A DNA stretch of 64,000 nucleotides. It comes from Solibacillus sp. FSL W7-1464. Its GTDB lineage: Bacteria; Bacillota; Bacilli; Bacillales_A; Planococcaceae. The notes below the pieces were generated by a model. It did no database searches, had not been told where the DNA came from, and saw nothing but the letters and a program-made list of their open reading frames with translations. This document shows positions 7,282 to 16,509 of this stretch, in pieces; within the stretch, counting starts at the first letter, position 1; each line of letters starts with the position of its first letter. The stretch spans positions 158,501 through 222,500 of the forward strand of contig NZ_JBBORC010000001.1 of NCBI RefSeq assembly GCF_038004425.1. Direction: 5' to 3'. The translations under genes and the position numbers were made by a program.

Positions 7282-8613
7282 ATGAAAGTTGTAATTATAG
7301 GCGGAGACGCGGCAGGAATGAGTGCGGCAATGGAAATTGTGCGTAATAATAAATCTGCCCAAATTGTCGTATTGGAAAAAGGTGAAATTTATTCGTATGG
7401 TCAATGCGGATTACCTTACGTAATTAACGGAAAAGTTCCTCATGCAGAAGATTTGATTGCAAGGGATGTCGAGGAGTTCCGCTCTAAGTACGGAATTGAC
7501 GCACGTATTTTCCATGAAGTGACAGCAGTTGACACGAAACTGCAAAAGGTGAGTGGCATTGATGTAAACAGCAACGAGCCGTTCGAATTTATTTACGATA
7601 AACTGCTTATCGCTACAGGAGCATCACCAACAATGCCAAAAATCGAAAATGCCCACTTAAAAGGGATTCATACAGTAAAAACAATTCCGCAAATGAATGA
7701 ACTGATGGAACAGTTGCCGAATATGAAGCATGTGACGGTCATCGGTGGAGGCTATATTGGTCTGGAAGTTGTTGAAACAGTAAGGGAACGCGGTTTGAAT
7801 GTACGTCTTATTCAACGCGGAAGCACATTAATGTCGATTTTGGATGCGCAGCTGACCGATATTATTTATGAGGAAGCAGTCAAAAATGGTGTGGAAGTTT
7901 TATTGAATGAAGATACGATAGGCTACGAAGGAACCGAATTTGTGGAAGCAGTTCGGACAAACAGCGGCTTGCATAAAACAGACCTCGTTATCGTCGCAAC
8001 AGGGGTACGACCAAATACACAGTTTGCCCAAGGATTTGCCAAACTGGAAAATGGTGCCTTTATCGTCAATGAAAAAATGGAGACTTCAATTGCTAATGTG
8101 TATGCAGCAGGGGACTGTGCCTCACATTTTAACCGTGTAAACCAAAAGGATGATTATTTACCGCTTGGGACGACAGCAAACAAACAAGGGCGAGTGGCCG
8201 GGTTGAATATAGCCGGCTTTAATCAGAAGTTCAAGGGAATTGTCGGGACATCCATTCTGAAGTTTTTCGATCTCCACATCGGCATGACAGGATTAAATAA
8301 TGAAGCTGCAGATCGTTTAAATGCACTTGTTGAAGCGTATGAAATGGAAGTAAATGATATTGCAAGCTACTATCCGAATGTCCAGCCGATGAAGCTTCGA
8401 ATGCTTGTCGAACAGCAAAGCCGCAAGCTTGTTGGGCTTCAAATAGTAGGGAAGCACGGCGTCGACAAACGAATCGATGTATTTGCGACGGCACTTTACA
8501 ATGAAATGACCTTCGAGGAACTGCTGGATTTGGACTTAGCGTATGCACCGCCATTTAGCGGTGTGTGGGATGCGGTAATGCAGGCACCAAAACGCTATGG
8601 TAAAAAAGAATAA
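7282..8613 (+). CDS. CoA-disulfide reductase-like flavoprotein
   Basis: FAD/NAD(P)-dependent pyridine nucleotide-disulfide oxidoreductase of 443 residues. The FAD site VVIIGGDAAGMSAA is at the N-terminus. A single redox cysteine, Cys42 in YGQCGLPYV, replaces the usual CxxxxC pair, which is the hallmark of CoA-disulfide reductases and related NADH oxidases/polysulfide reductases. A second Rossmann site (VTVIGGGYIGLEV) is near residue 155, and AAGDCA near 278 contacts FAD. The C-terminal dimerisation domain is complete, but no rhodanese domain is fused to it. The ATG at 7282 is chosen over TTG at 7264 because the GAGGAGTGGA stretch precedes it. Confidence 0.87.
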   Translation: MKVVIIGGDAAGMSAAMEIVRNNKSAQIVVLEKGEIYSYGQCGLPYVINGKVPHAEDLIARDVEEFRSKYGIDARIFHEVTAVDTKLQKVSGIDVNSNEPFEFIYDKLLIATGASPTMPKIENAHLKGIHTVKTIPQMNELMEQLPNMKHVTVIGGGYIGLEVVETVRERGLNVRLIQRGSTLMSILDAQLTDIIYEEAVKNGVEVLLNEDTIGYEGTEFVEAVRTNSGLHKTDLVIVATGVRPNTQFAQGFAKLENGAFIVNEKMETSIANVYAAGDCASHFNRVNQKDDYLPLGTTANKQGRVAGLNIAGFNQKFKGIVGTSILKFFDLHIGMTGLNNEAADRLNALVEAYEMEVNDIASYYPNVQPMKLRMLVEQQSRKLVGLQIVGKHGVDKRIDVFATALYNEMTFEELLDLDLAYAPPFSGVWDAVMQAPKRYGKKE

Positions 8614-8623
8614 TACATCAAAA

Positions 8624-8660
8624 GCACCAGCTACTATTGGGAAATAGCTGGAGCTTTTTG
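8624..8660 (+). terminator. Intrinsic terminator after the flavoprotein gene
   Basis: CCAGCTA pairs with TAGCTGG, followed by AGCTTTTT. AAGCACC and GGTGCTT could form an outer stem. Confidence 0.7.
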
Positions 8661-9204
8661 GTGCTTAACTTCTATTAGTAGCATCTTCCCACCTCTATGA
8701 AAGGTTGCAAGATGGCTGGAGGAAGTGTTTATATGTGCGTTAAGTGTGTGTTATAAACACTCGCTAAATGAAGTTAAAACCTCGGGTGGATATCCAACGT
8801 TTGGATATAATTACGCTGTGACGTAATCAGCAAAGAGGTGTTAGTCAAATTTGTTCAAATTAATTATGTATAGTTATGCGTTCACTCATGCTAGCAGCTG
8901 TGACTTTCTGCAAAGGTGGAATCATGGTGAAGGCTCACTACTTGTTTTGAACTTATCCATACTATAGCGCATAATTATTAGTAAAACGTCATTTTAATGA
9001 ATATGTAAATAACATGTAAAATAGCAGATTTTATAGCAAAACCTTTTATATCAAGGGTTTAAAGGTATTTTTGGCTCTTTTTTAAGTTTTTCGCTGTATT
9101 TGTATAACAAAAATATGACATCTGTGACGAAATAAAGAAATATTATTTTGGAATAAATAAAGTGAAGCAAAACAAACTAAATTTATAATTGAAAGGGAGG
9201 AATC
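8661..9204. other. 540-bp gene-free gap with two tandem hairpins
   Basis: No convincing reading frame was found. Two adjacent hairpins stand out: TATCCAA-CGT-TTGGATA at 8791-8807 and ATTACG-CTGTGA-CGTAAT at 8810-8827. The rest is AT-rich. It matches no riboswitch or housekeeping RNA that I recognise. Confidence 0.4.
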
Positions 9205-9450
9205 ATGATGAAAAACGACAGACATGATGTTTTCAACAAAGGTTCGGAAAATGCGATAAGCTTAGGGAAAATGATTAACAATACAAAAGAAAATATTCAC
9301 GAGGCTGAAATTAGCAAAGAGTTTGCATTTCCTGATGAACTGGAAAATATTGAAGAGAAAAATGCCCGTCGCAGAACAGCCATTGCCCAAATGGAAGAAC
9401 AAATCAGAGAAAGAAAAGCAGCTAAAGCTAGAAGAGACTCATTTAAATAG
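9205..9450 (+). CDS. tlp: Small acid-soluble spore protein, Tlp family
   Basis: An 81-residue, very charged protein without cysteine, signal or membrane segment. The pattern NTKENIHEAE followed by IEEKNARRRTAIAQMEEQI matches the Tlp family (the 'thioredoxin-like' small acid-soluble spore proteins), in which NTxENIxxAE and EKNxRRxxxIxxMRxEI are conserved. The C-terminal tail is rich in Lys and Arg. Tlp proteins are made in the forespore and degraded at germination. AAAGGGAGGA precedes the start. I could not find a clear sigma-G promoter. A strong terminator follows. Confidence 0.75.
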   Translation: MMKNDRHDVFNKGSENAISLGKMINNTKENIHEAEISKEFAFPDELENIEEKNARRRTAIAQMEEQIRERKAAKARRDSFK

Positions 9451-9482
9451 TACTTTTAGTTTACAAATAATTAACCCATTTT

Positions 9483-9519
9483 AAACGTTAATCTTAATTT
9501 TTAGATTAACGTTTTTTTT
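9483..9519 (+). terminator. Intrinsic terminator after tlp
   Basis: AAACGTTAATCT and AGATTAACGTTT form a perfect stem followed by a long T-run. Confidence 0.92.
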
Positions 9520-9678
9520 ATGTATAAGACAGAACCAAGTTTCAAGAGATTTTTGTTGGGAAGTTTTCATTTTCATACTAAAACTATCATACAGTGTTTT
9601 GGGAGAGTTCTTCTATTTTAGATGGGATTGCTCAAAATAGTTATTTGCACTAATCAAATGACTTTAAGGGGGTTTCAA

Positions 9679-12282
9679 ATGAAAGTAACAGAATATTACC
9701 AAGCATCTGTACAAGAGGTAATGAAAAAGTTAGACGTCACGCAATATGGATTAACTGATTACGAAGTCCGTGGCCGCCAGAAAAAGTATGGCTATAATGA
9801 ATTAAAAGAAGGAAAGCAGAAAAATATTTTGCAAGTTTTCTTCGAGCAGTTTCAGGATTTTTTAGTGCTCATTTTAATTGCTGCGGCAATAGTTTCAATC
9901 TTCCTCGGAGATATGGACAGTTCCATTGTCATTTTAGTTGTCATTCTATTAAATGCCATTCTTGGAACGGTTCAGCATGCACGAGCCGAAAAATCATTGA
10001 ATAGTTTAAAAGAAATGGCAGCACCTGTTTCAAAAGTTAAACGTAACGGGGAAATTATTGAAATACCATCAAGAAATGTAATAGTAGGAGACCTGCTCAT
10101 CTTGAAAGCGGGCGATTCTATCAGTGCTGATGGACGAGTAGTTGAAAGCCATAGTTTGCAAATAAATGAAAGTTCTTTAACAGGGGAATCTCTGGCGGTC
10201 GATAAAGTAGCCAATACAATTGTTGAAACAGAGCTTGCACTTGCACTGGGAGACAGAAAAAACATGGTGTACTCCGGCAGCTTTGTAACAAATGGTCGTG
10301 GGGCAGTGGCCGTCACTTCAATCGGAATGAATACGGAGATCGGGAAAATTGCCAAACTGATCGACAATGCGAAAGAGAAAAAAACACCTTTGCAAGTCAA
10401 TCTGGATAAATTCGGAAAACGTCTTGCCATCGGAATCATCTTTATTTGCATTGTCATTTTTGCTCTGGATATTATCCGGGGGCGTGAGCTGATTGATTCC
10501 TTTATGTTTGCAGTTTCATTGGCAGTTGCGGCAATCCCTGAAGCGTTAAGTTCGATTGTGACGATTGTTTTGGCAGTAGGGACTCAAAATATGGCAAAAG
10601 AAAATGCGATTATCCGCAAATTGCCGGCAGTAGAAAGTTTGGGAAGTGTTTCGATTATTTGTACAGACAAAACAGGGACGCTGACTCAGAATAAAATGAA
10701 GGTTCAGGAAGTTTATACAGGAGAACAGTTTTTCTCTTCCAACGAGTTGGAGCCGACCAATCCTCATCATAAAAAACTGCTCGATTTTGCAATATTGTGC
10801 AATGATTCCACAATTTTAAGAGATAAAACGATAGGAGATCCGACAGAACTTGCGCTCGTAAAACTAGGCCGGGAACTTGAATTGAACGAGCAAATGATAA
10901 GAGGGCTTCATCCGCGTGTAGGAGAAATTCCTTTTGATTCAACCCGAAAATTAATGAGTACCGTTCACCGAATGGGGAACCGGAATGTCATGATCACAAA
11001 AGGGGCAGTGGACGAGCTTATTTCCCGTATTAGCCGTATTGATTCAAGCAGCAGTTCGATTATTACGAGCAAGCAGCTGGAACAGATTAATCAGGCGAAT
11101 GCTGCATTTTCGAATGCCGGATTACGGGTAATTGCCATTACGTATAAAGAAGTCTTTTATTCCAAAATAAGTGAAAAGGACGAGCAAGGCTTAACATTTG
11201 TCGGGCTAATCGCGATGATGGATCCTCCGCGAGATGAATCGGCACAGGCAGTTGCAGACTGTATTGGAGCGGGAATCAAACCAGTCATGATTACAGGGGA
11301 CCATAAAATTACGGCAATTGCGATCGCGAAACAGCTCGGTATATTAAAAAGCCCGGATGAAGCGATTGAAGGAAAGGAAATTGAAAAGCTTTCAGACCGG
11401 GAACTGAAAAATAAGGTGGAAAATTTCTCTGTCTATGCCCGTGTATCACCGGAGCATAAAATCCGAATCGTAAAGGCTTGGCAAGAAAAAGGACACGTTG
11501 TCGCGATGACGGGGGACGGGGTAAACGATGCTCCGGCGTTAAAACAGGCTGAAATTGGTGTGGCAATGGGGAAAACAGGAACAGAAGTGGCAAAAGATGC
11601 TTCTGCGATGATTTTAACAGACGATAATTTCTTAACGATTGTCAAATCGATCTCGAACGGGCGAAGTATTTATGCCAATATTAAAAACGCGATTAAATTC
11701 CTGTTATCGGGGAATGCAGGGGCAATTTTTGTTGTTCTATATGCGACACTTTTTGCTTTGCCGGCTCCATTTCTGCCGATTCATCTGCTGTTTATCAATT
11801 TATTGACGGATAGCCTGCCAGCGATTGCGATTGGTTTGGAACCGCATAATAAGAAATTGATGAAGGAAAAGCCGCGGAATATAAATGAGTCACTGTTAAA
11901 TAAAAAGTTTGTCTCCCAAGTAGGATTTGAAGGGTTGATTATTGCGGCAGTCACAATTATTGCCTTCCAAGTAGGCTTATCGACAGGCGATACAGCGGTT
12001 GCTACAACAATGGCGTTTGCGACCTTATGTTTATCGAGGTTGCTGCATGGATTCAATTGCCGTTCGGAAGAATCCATTTTTAAAATCGGAATTTTCTCGA
12101 ATTTGGCAGTTTGGATTGCCTTTTTACTTGGGTTTACAATATTGAATTTTGTACTGATCAACGGACTATTCGAGGTTGCTGAATTGACGAATAGCCAATA
12201 TTTAATGATTTACGGATTATCGTTGGTGCCGTTAGTTATTATCCAGGTCCGCAAACTGTTTTTCGGTTCAGTTAAACAGTAA
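9679..12282 (+). CDS. Calcium-transporting P-type ATPase (PMCA/YloB type)
   Basis: P2-type cation ATPase of 867 residues. Landmarks in order: TGES (about 168-171) in the actuator domain, PEAL (288) in M4, the phosphorylated Asp330 in DKTGTLT, the KGAVDEL nucleotide-binding loop, TGD, GDGVNDAP, and the C-terminal helices. The M6 motif NLLTDSLP keeps the Asn and Asp of calcium site II. In M5 the site I glutamate is replaced (SGNAGAIF). This predicts one Ca2+ per cycle, as in PMCA-like bacterial pumps. ATG at 9679 is chosen for the AAGGGGG site upstream; TTG or ATG codons upstream lack one. It would pump Ca2+ out of the cell. Confidence 0.92.
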   Translation: MKVTEYYQASVQEVMKKLDVTQYGLTDYEVRGRQKKYGYNELKEGKQKNILQVFFEQFQDFLVLILIAAAIVSIFLGDMDSSIVILVVILLNAILGTVQHARAEKSLNSLKEMAAPVSKVKRNGEIIEIPSRNVIVGDLLILKAGDSISADGRVVESHSLQINESSLTGESLAVDKVANTIVETELALALGDRKNMVYSGSFVTNGRGAVAVTSIGMNTEIGKIAKLIDNAKEKKTPLQVNLDKFGKRLAIGIIFICIVIFALDIIRGRELIDSFMFAVSLAVAAIPEALSSIVTIVLAVGTQNMAKENAIIRKLPAVESLGSVSIICTDKTGTLTQNKMKVQEVYTGEQFFSSNELEPTNPHHKKLLDFAILCNDSTILRDKTIGDPTELALVKLGRELELNEQMIRGLHPRVGEIPFDSTRKLMSTVHRMGNRNVMITKGAVDELISRISRIDSSSSSIITSKQLEQINQANAAFSNAGLRVIAITYKEVFYSKISEKDEQGLTFVGLIAMMDPPRDESAQAVADCIGAGIKPVMITGDHKITAIAIAKQLGILKSPDEAIEGKEIEKLSDRELKNKVENFSVYARVSPEHKIRIVKAWQEKGHVVAMTGDGVNDAPALKQAEIGVAMGKTGTEVAKDASAMILTDDNFLTIVKSISNGRSIYANIKNAIKFLLSGNAGAIFVVLYATLFALPAPFLPIHLLFINLLTDSLPAIAIGLEPHNKKLMKEKPRNINESLLNKKFVSQVGFEGLIIAAVTIIAFQVGLSTGDTAVATTMAFATLCLSRLLHGFNCRSEESIFKIGIFSNLAVWIAFLLGFTILNFVLINGLFEVAELTNSQYLMIYGLSLVPLVIIQVRKLFFGSVKQ

Positions 12283-12369
12283 ATCGAGAGTATAGGGAAC
12301 CAAATGTAATGGTAACTTTTTTAGCCGGTTAACATAAAAATAAGGTTAACAAGGTTATGGAAGGATGAC

Positions 12370-13443
12370 ATTATCAACACGACAATTAAACATTTCTTTG
12401 GCCAGGCAATGACAGGGCAGGGTATTAAAAATATTTACAAAGAATTGATGGCTGAAGCGAAAGCTGTGTATTTATTAAAGGGAGTGCACGGCTTCAAAGT
12501 TTCGGAGTTACTGCAGAAAATCGGGTCGCATTACTATGAAAAAGGTGCACATATTGAGTTTTTCCATGATCCTTTATTTGAAAATACGGTTGAAGCAGTT
12601 TATATTCAAGCCCCTCATCATATATTAATTGTTCAAGCGACAAACCCGTCAATAGAACCGGTACTGCCAGGGGTACGTGATCATGTCATTTCCCTTTATG
12701 ACTGTTTGGATGAACAACACATTGCATTAAGTGAAAATTTGTCCTTAGTAAACGAATCGAAACAAGCCTATTATGACTGGTGCTTTGCCAAGCTTTCTGA
12801 AGCAATTCACATACATGATGACTGGGAAGTGGAAACGAGAAAGCAGATGAAATGGAGTGGATTGGACCAGCAGTTTGCCGAGTTGTCGAACAATTTATTC
12901 GGTGAAACACATCGGCAGAAATCCGGCAAGCTTACTCACCGTTTACTTGGGACGTTAACACCAAAAGGAGCACAGGATACAGTAAAGAGTATTACGCAAA
13001 ACCTTGAAAAGAGATTGTTTATTAAAGGGTATCCGGGAACAGGAAAGTCTTCGATGATGAAAAAGCTGGCGAACGAAGCGATAAGCAGAGGGTTTGATGT
13101 ACAACTCGTTTGGTGCGGGCTAGATTCCAATTCAATTGATATGGTCATTATCCCCGAACTGAAATTCTGTATTTTTGACAGCACGGAGCCGCATGTATAT
13201 TTCCCGGATGAAAATCGTCCTGGTGATGAAATTTTCGATATTGCCCAGCATTGCCATCCGACGGAAGTAGAAGAAAGGAATATAGAAGCAATCACAGAAA
13301 AGTACAAAGCAACGATGGCAGATGCAAAATATTTTGCAGCGAAATACGCAGAACAAGAAAGGAAAGTTCGTGAAGCAGTGGATGCTGCTATCAATTTGGA
13401 TGAATTCAATAAACGAACAGCCGTGCTTTTTGAGCTTTTCTAA
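12370..13443 (+). CDS. PRK06851-like duplicated P-loop ATPase, N-terminal P-loop degenerate
   Basis: The first in-frame ATG is at 12409, giving 344 residues. The frame upstream still encodes family-like text (INTTIKHFFGQA) but has no ATG, GTG or TTG back to a stop at 12322. Translation may therefore begin at ATT 12370 or ATC 12373, just after GGAAGGATGAC. The family has two tandem P-loop halves. Here the C-terminal half is intact (KGYPGTGKSSMMKK). In the N-terminal half the Walker A is reduced to KGVHGFKVSELL, without the GKS/T core. Function is unknown even in the family. A short overlapping frame from ATG 12365 ends in TGA across the ATG at 12409. Confidence 0.7.
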   Translation: MINTTIKHFFGQAMTGQGIKNIYKELMAEAKAVYLLKGVHGFKVSELLQKIGSHYYEKGAHIEFFHDPLFENTVEAVYIQAPHHILIVQATNPSIEPVLPGVRDHVISLYDCLDEQHIALSENLSLVNESKQAYYDWCFAKLSEAIHIHDDWEVETRKQMKWSGLDQQFAELSNNLFGETHRQKSGKLTHRLLGTLTPKGAQDTVKSITQNLEKRLFIKGYPGTGKSSMMKKLANEAISRGFDVQLVWCGLDSNSIDMVIIPELKFCIFDSTEPHVYFPDENRPGDEIFDIAQHCHPTEVEERNIEAITEKYKATMADAKYFAAKYAEQERKVREAVDAAINLDEFNKRTAVLFELF

Positions 13444-13462
13444 TGAAAATCACAATTTTAAT

Positions 13463-13504
13463 AGGCATGGGTCCGAATTCGTATCGGGTCCATGCCTTCT
13501 TTTA
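13463..13504 (+). terminator. Intrinsic terminator
   Basis: AGGCATGG and CCATGCCT form the stem base with GGTCCGA/TCGGGTC inside, followed by TCTTTTAT. Confidence 0.8.
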
Positions 13505-13651
13505 TAATAGTCGAAATCGATACTGTTAATGATATTTTAGAATAATAAATAACTTTCAGAAATATTAATTTTTTTAGGAGCTATAAATTTCACTCAAACA
13601 GAAAATACTGTATGCTGATGGTGAGCTTTTCATTACAAAGGAGGACTACTC

Positions 13652-14434
13652 ATGAATCGTTTTGAAGGAAAAGTTATAGTTGTTACCGGTGCAGGTTCGG
13701 GATTAGGACAAGCTGCCACACTACAGCTTGCAAAGGAAGGCGCAAAGCTTGTACTCGTTGATTTAAACCAGGCGGGACTGGATGAAACGAAGAAAAAAGT
13801 GCTGGAAGTTGCACCAAATGCTGAAACATTGTTAGTGACAGCAAACGTAGCGACGGAAAGTGAAGTTGAAAATTTTGTGAATCAAACGGTAGAAAAATTC
13901 AGCAAGATTGATGGTTTCTTTAACAATGCGGGAATTGAAGGGAAGCAAAACTTAACTGGAGATTACGGTATTGAGGAATTTCATAAAGTTATATCCGTCA
14001 ATTTGAACGGTGTCTTCTATGGTATGAAATATGTGCTGAAAGTAATGAAGGAGCAAGGTTACGGCTCTATTGTCAATACAGCTTCAGTTGGCGGAATCCG
14101 TGGTGTCGGAAACCAGTCAGGCTATGCGGCTAGTAAGCATGGTGTTGTCGGGTTAACGCGTAACTCGGCAATTGAATACGGACAATATGGAATTTCGATT
14201 AAAGCGATTGCCCCGGGTGCGATCATGACGCCAATGGTAGAGGGATCCCTGCGCCAAATGGGCGGCGAAAACTGGGAGGAAGTCGGCAAGGAGTTTGTGA
14301 AGCCGAATCCGATGAGACGTTTCGGCAAGCCGGAAGAAGTCGGTTATTTAGTAGCATTCCTGCTATCAAATGAAGCTGACTTCATTAATGCGGCAGTTAT
14401 CCCAATCGACGGCGGCCAGTCTTATAAATATTAA
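13652..14434 (+). CDS. Short-chain dehydrogenase/reductase
   Basis: Classical SDR of 260 residues. The cofactor motif TGAGSGLGQ is near residue 12, NNAGIEG near 91, the catalytic Ser in NTASVGG near 145 and YAASKHG near 160. The Asp after strand beta2 (LVDLN) suggests NAD(H) preference. The ending DGGQSYKY is typical of the glucose-1-dehydrogenase/3-oxoacyl-ACP-reductase-like group. The substrate is unknown. AAGGAGG precedes the ATG. It stands alone and has a strong terminator. Confidence 0.85.
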   Translation: MNRFEGKVIVVTGAGSGLGQAATLQLAKEGAKLVLVDLNQAGLDETKKKVLEVAPNAETLLVTANVATESEVENFVNQTVEKFSKIDGFFNNAGIEGKQNLTGDYGIEEFHKVISVNLNGVFYGMKYVLKVMKEQGYGSIVNTASVGGIRGVGNQSGYAASKHGVVGLTRNSAIEYGQYGISIKAIAPGAIMTPMVEGSLRQMGGENWEEVGKEFVKPNPMRRFGKPEEVGYLVAFLLSNEADFINAAVIPIDGGQSYKY

Positions 14435-14443
14435 ATGTACTAA

Positions 14444-14476
14444 CCCCCTTAAAGCCAAACTTTAAGGGGATTTTTT
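14444..14476 (+). terminator. Intrinsic terminator after the SDR gene
   Basis: CCCCTTAAAG pairs with CTTTAAGGGG, followed by six T. Confidence 0.9.
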
Positions 14477-14496
14477 GTCTTCTTTAAAATCTCTTT

Positions 14497-14850
14497 TTAA
14501 CGCTTCAATATCCGGCTTTCAAGTAAATATGTCACTTCATATTTCTCGGCCAATCTTCTTAAAAAGGATAATAATTCACTGAAATTTGTTGTTTGTATCA
14601 ATTGTTCGTACTGTTTTTTCTCCACTTCGTTTGCGACCTTTTTAAAATAGCCCCACATATGTTGGCAAGCATTGCGCATGCTGCCTTCTGATGGTGTTAA
14701 GCTTAATGCCTGTTCGATCAGCGCTGAAATTTCCTCATAAGAAGCCTGGTTTTTCATTGCCTGACGAATTGCATTGTAATGATTTTGACTATAAAACATC
14801 ACATTGTATTTTTCCTCACGCCAAAGGATTTCCGTCATCTTTTGGTCCAT
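14497..14850 (-). CDS. DUF1722 (YbgA-like) domain protein
   Basis: A 117-residue all-helical protein. Blocks LWREEKYNVMFYSQNHY, QHMWGYFKK and LRRLAEKYEVTYLLESRIL match the DUF1722/YbgA domain, which in other bacteria stands alone or is fused to DUF523 and lies beside photolyase genes. Here neither partner is adjacent. The biochemical role is unknown. GAGGAGGAA lies 6 bp before the ATG. The gene is divergent from the acetamidase gene. Confidence 0.8.
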   Translation of the reverse strand: MDQKMTEILWREEKYNVMFYSQNHYNAIRQAMKNQASYEEISALIEQALSLTPSEGSMRNACQHMWGYFKKVANEVEKKQYEQLIQTTNFSELLSFLRRLAEKYEVTYLLESRILKR

Positions 14851-15033
14851 AAAAGATTCCTCCTCACGTTCAGCTTTTGCATAATCTACTAATTGTTCAC
14901 ATTATATAAGATAGATAAAAGTTTTGCTTTTATAAAGAGTCAAATCCAACTTATAGTGTAAAAAATTGTATAATGGAATTAGTTGTAAAATTATCAGAAT
15001 TTACTTAAATTTTAAAGGGAAAGAGGGATTCCA

Positions 15034-16398
15034 ATGGTAAATGATCTAACATCAGTGAATGGACAAATAACAGGAGATCCGGTATTCCGCGAAAAACCGG
15101 TCATACAGGCTGCCGAAACAATATTCGTCAATGAATTTACAGACGGTGTATTAAATCCGAATGCGCCTATGTTAGGACCTTTAAAAGATGGAGGGACAAT
15201 CATTGCCAACACTGCTCCCGGCTGTTGGGGCCCGATGATTACACCGGCGATTCGCGGAGGACATGAAGTAACGAAGCCTGTCTATGTGGAAGGCGCGGAA
15301 GTCGGGGACGCGATCGTCATTCAGATCAAGTCGATTCAAGTTACATCGATTGCGACTTCTTCGGGAACAGATGAAGCTCAAAATGAACGTTTTATCGGTG
15401 ATCCTTTTGTGAAGGTGAAATGTCCGGGTTGCGGGAAGCTCCATCCGCCGACAATTGTACAAGGAATCGGCCAGGAATCTGTTAAATGTATGACTTGCGG
15501 GACGGATACAACACCATTTAAAATTTCCAACGGCTATACGATGGCGTTTAATACAAAAGGGAATGTTGGTTTGACGGTAGGGAAAGAGGCGGCACGCCGG
15601 ATTGCGCAAGACAGCAAAAACTATATGCGTACTCCGGAAAATTCGGTTCAAAATCCGATTACATCATTCGCGCCGAGTGATTTGATCGGGGTACTTGCAA
15701 GAATGCGTCCGTTTGTCGGTCAGCTTGGAACAACGCCATCAAAAGCAATGCCGGATTCTCATAATGCAGGAGATTTCGGATCCTTTCTAATCGGAGCACC
15801 GCATGAATTTACGATGACCGAAGATGAGCTGAATATTCACCGTACAGACGGACATATGGATATTAACCGTGTACGAGAAGGGGCTGTTGTCATTTGTCCT
15901 GTAAAAATTCCTGGTGGCGGTGTATACGTAGGAGATATGCATGCAATGCAGGGTGACGGTGAAATTGCCGGACATACGACCGATGTATCCGGTATTGTAC
16001 AGCTGCAGGTAAGTGTGCTGAAAAAAGTAAACTTGGACGGTCCAATTGTGCTGCCGAATGTAGAAGATTTACCTTATACCGCAAGACCTTTTACGAAAGA
16101 AGAAAAACGCATTGCACGCGAGCTGGCTGAAGAGTTTGGTGTAAAGCAGGTTGAGGAGAGTTTCCCGTTGTCGATTGTAGGAACAGGCGTTAACTTAAAT
16201 GTGGCCACAGAAAATGCACTTGAGCGTGCGGCAAAGCTATTTGAAATGACAGTGGAAGAAGTGAGAAACCGTGCAACCATTACCGGTGCAATTGAAATAG
16301 GAAGACATCCGGGTGTAGTGACGGCTACAGTTCAAATGCCGAAAACACTTCTGAAAAAAGCGCGACTGTTTAAAGCGGTTAAGCGCCAGTATGATTGA
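15034..16398 (+). CDS. Acetamidase/formamidase family amidase with zinc-ribbon insert
   Basis: A 454-residue member of the FmdA/AmdA family, which releases ammonia from short-chain amides such as formamide or acetamide. The core blocks NTAPGCWGPMITPAIRGG, DSHNAGDFG and GDMHAMQGDGEI (metal-ligand histidines) are present. Between them at about residues 130-160 are CPGCGKLH and CMTCGT, a four-cysteine zinc-ribbon-like insert. The true substrate is uncertain. AAAGGGAAAGAGGG precedes the start. The downstream gene at 16510 follows without a clear terminator and may share the transcript. Confidence 0.85.
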   Translation: MVNDLTSVNGQITGDPVFREKPVIQAAETIFVNEFTDGVLNPNAPMLGPLKDGGTIIANTAPGCWGPMITPAIRGGHEVTKPVYVEGAEVGDAIVIQIKSIQVTSIATSSGTDEAQNERFIGDPFVKVKCPGCGKLHPPTIVQGIGQESVKCMTCGTDTTPFKISNGYTMAFNTKGNVGLTVGKEAARRIAQDSKNYMRTPENSVQNPITSFAPSDLIGVLARMRPFVGQLGTTPSKAMPDSHNAGDFGSFLIGAPHEFTMTEDELNIHRTDGHMDINRVREGAVVICPVKIPGGGVYVGDMHAMQGDGEIAGHTTDVSGIVQLQVSVLKKVNLDGPIVLPNVEDLPYTARPFTKEEKRIARELAEEFGVKQVEESFPLSIVGTGVNLNVATENALERAAKLFEMTVEEVRNRATITGAIEIGRHPGVVTATVQMPKTLLKKARLFKAVKRQYD

Positions 16399-16509
16399 AT
16401 ACAGTTGATCAATCGTTAAAAGGACTATAATCATAGTTAATTAGATAAGTTTTTGTTCTTTATTTTTCGGGAAATAGGAAATTACTAGAAAAGTAGAGGG
16501 GATGAAGCG

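Noticed and set aside
9972..10457. 161-codon minus-strand ORF inside the Ca2+ ATPase gene
   Set aside because: The forward frame has all P-type ATPase motifs; the reverse frame has none.
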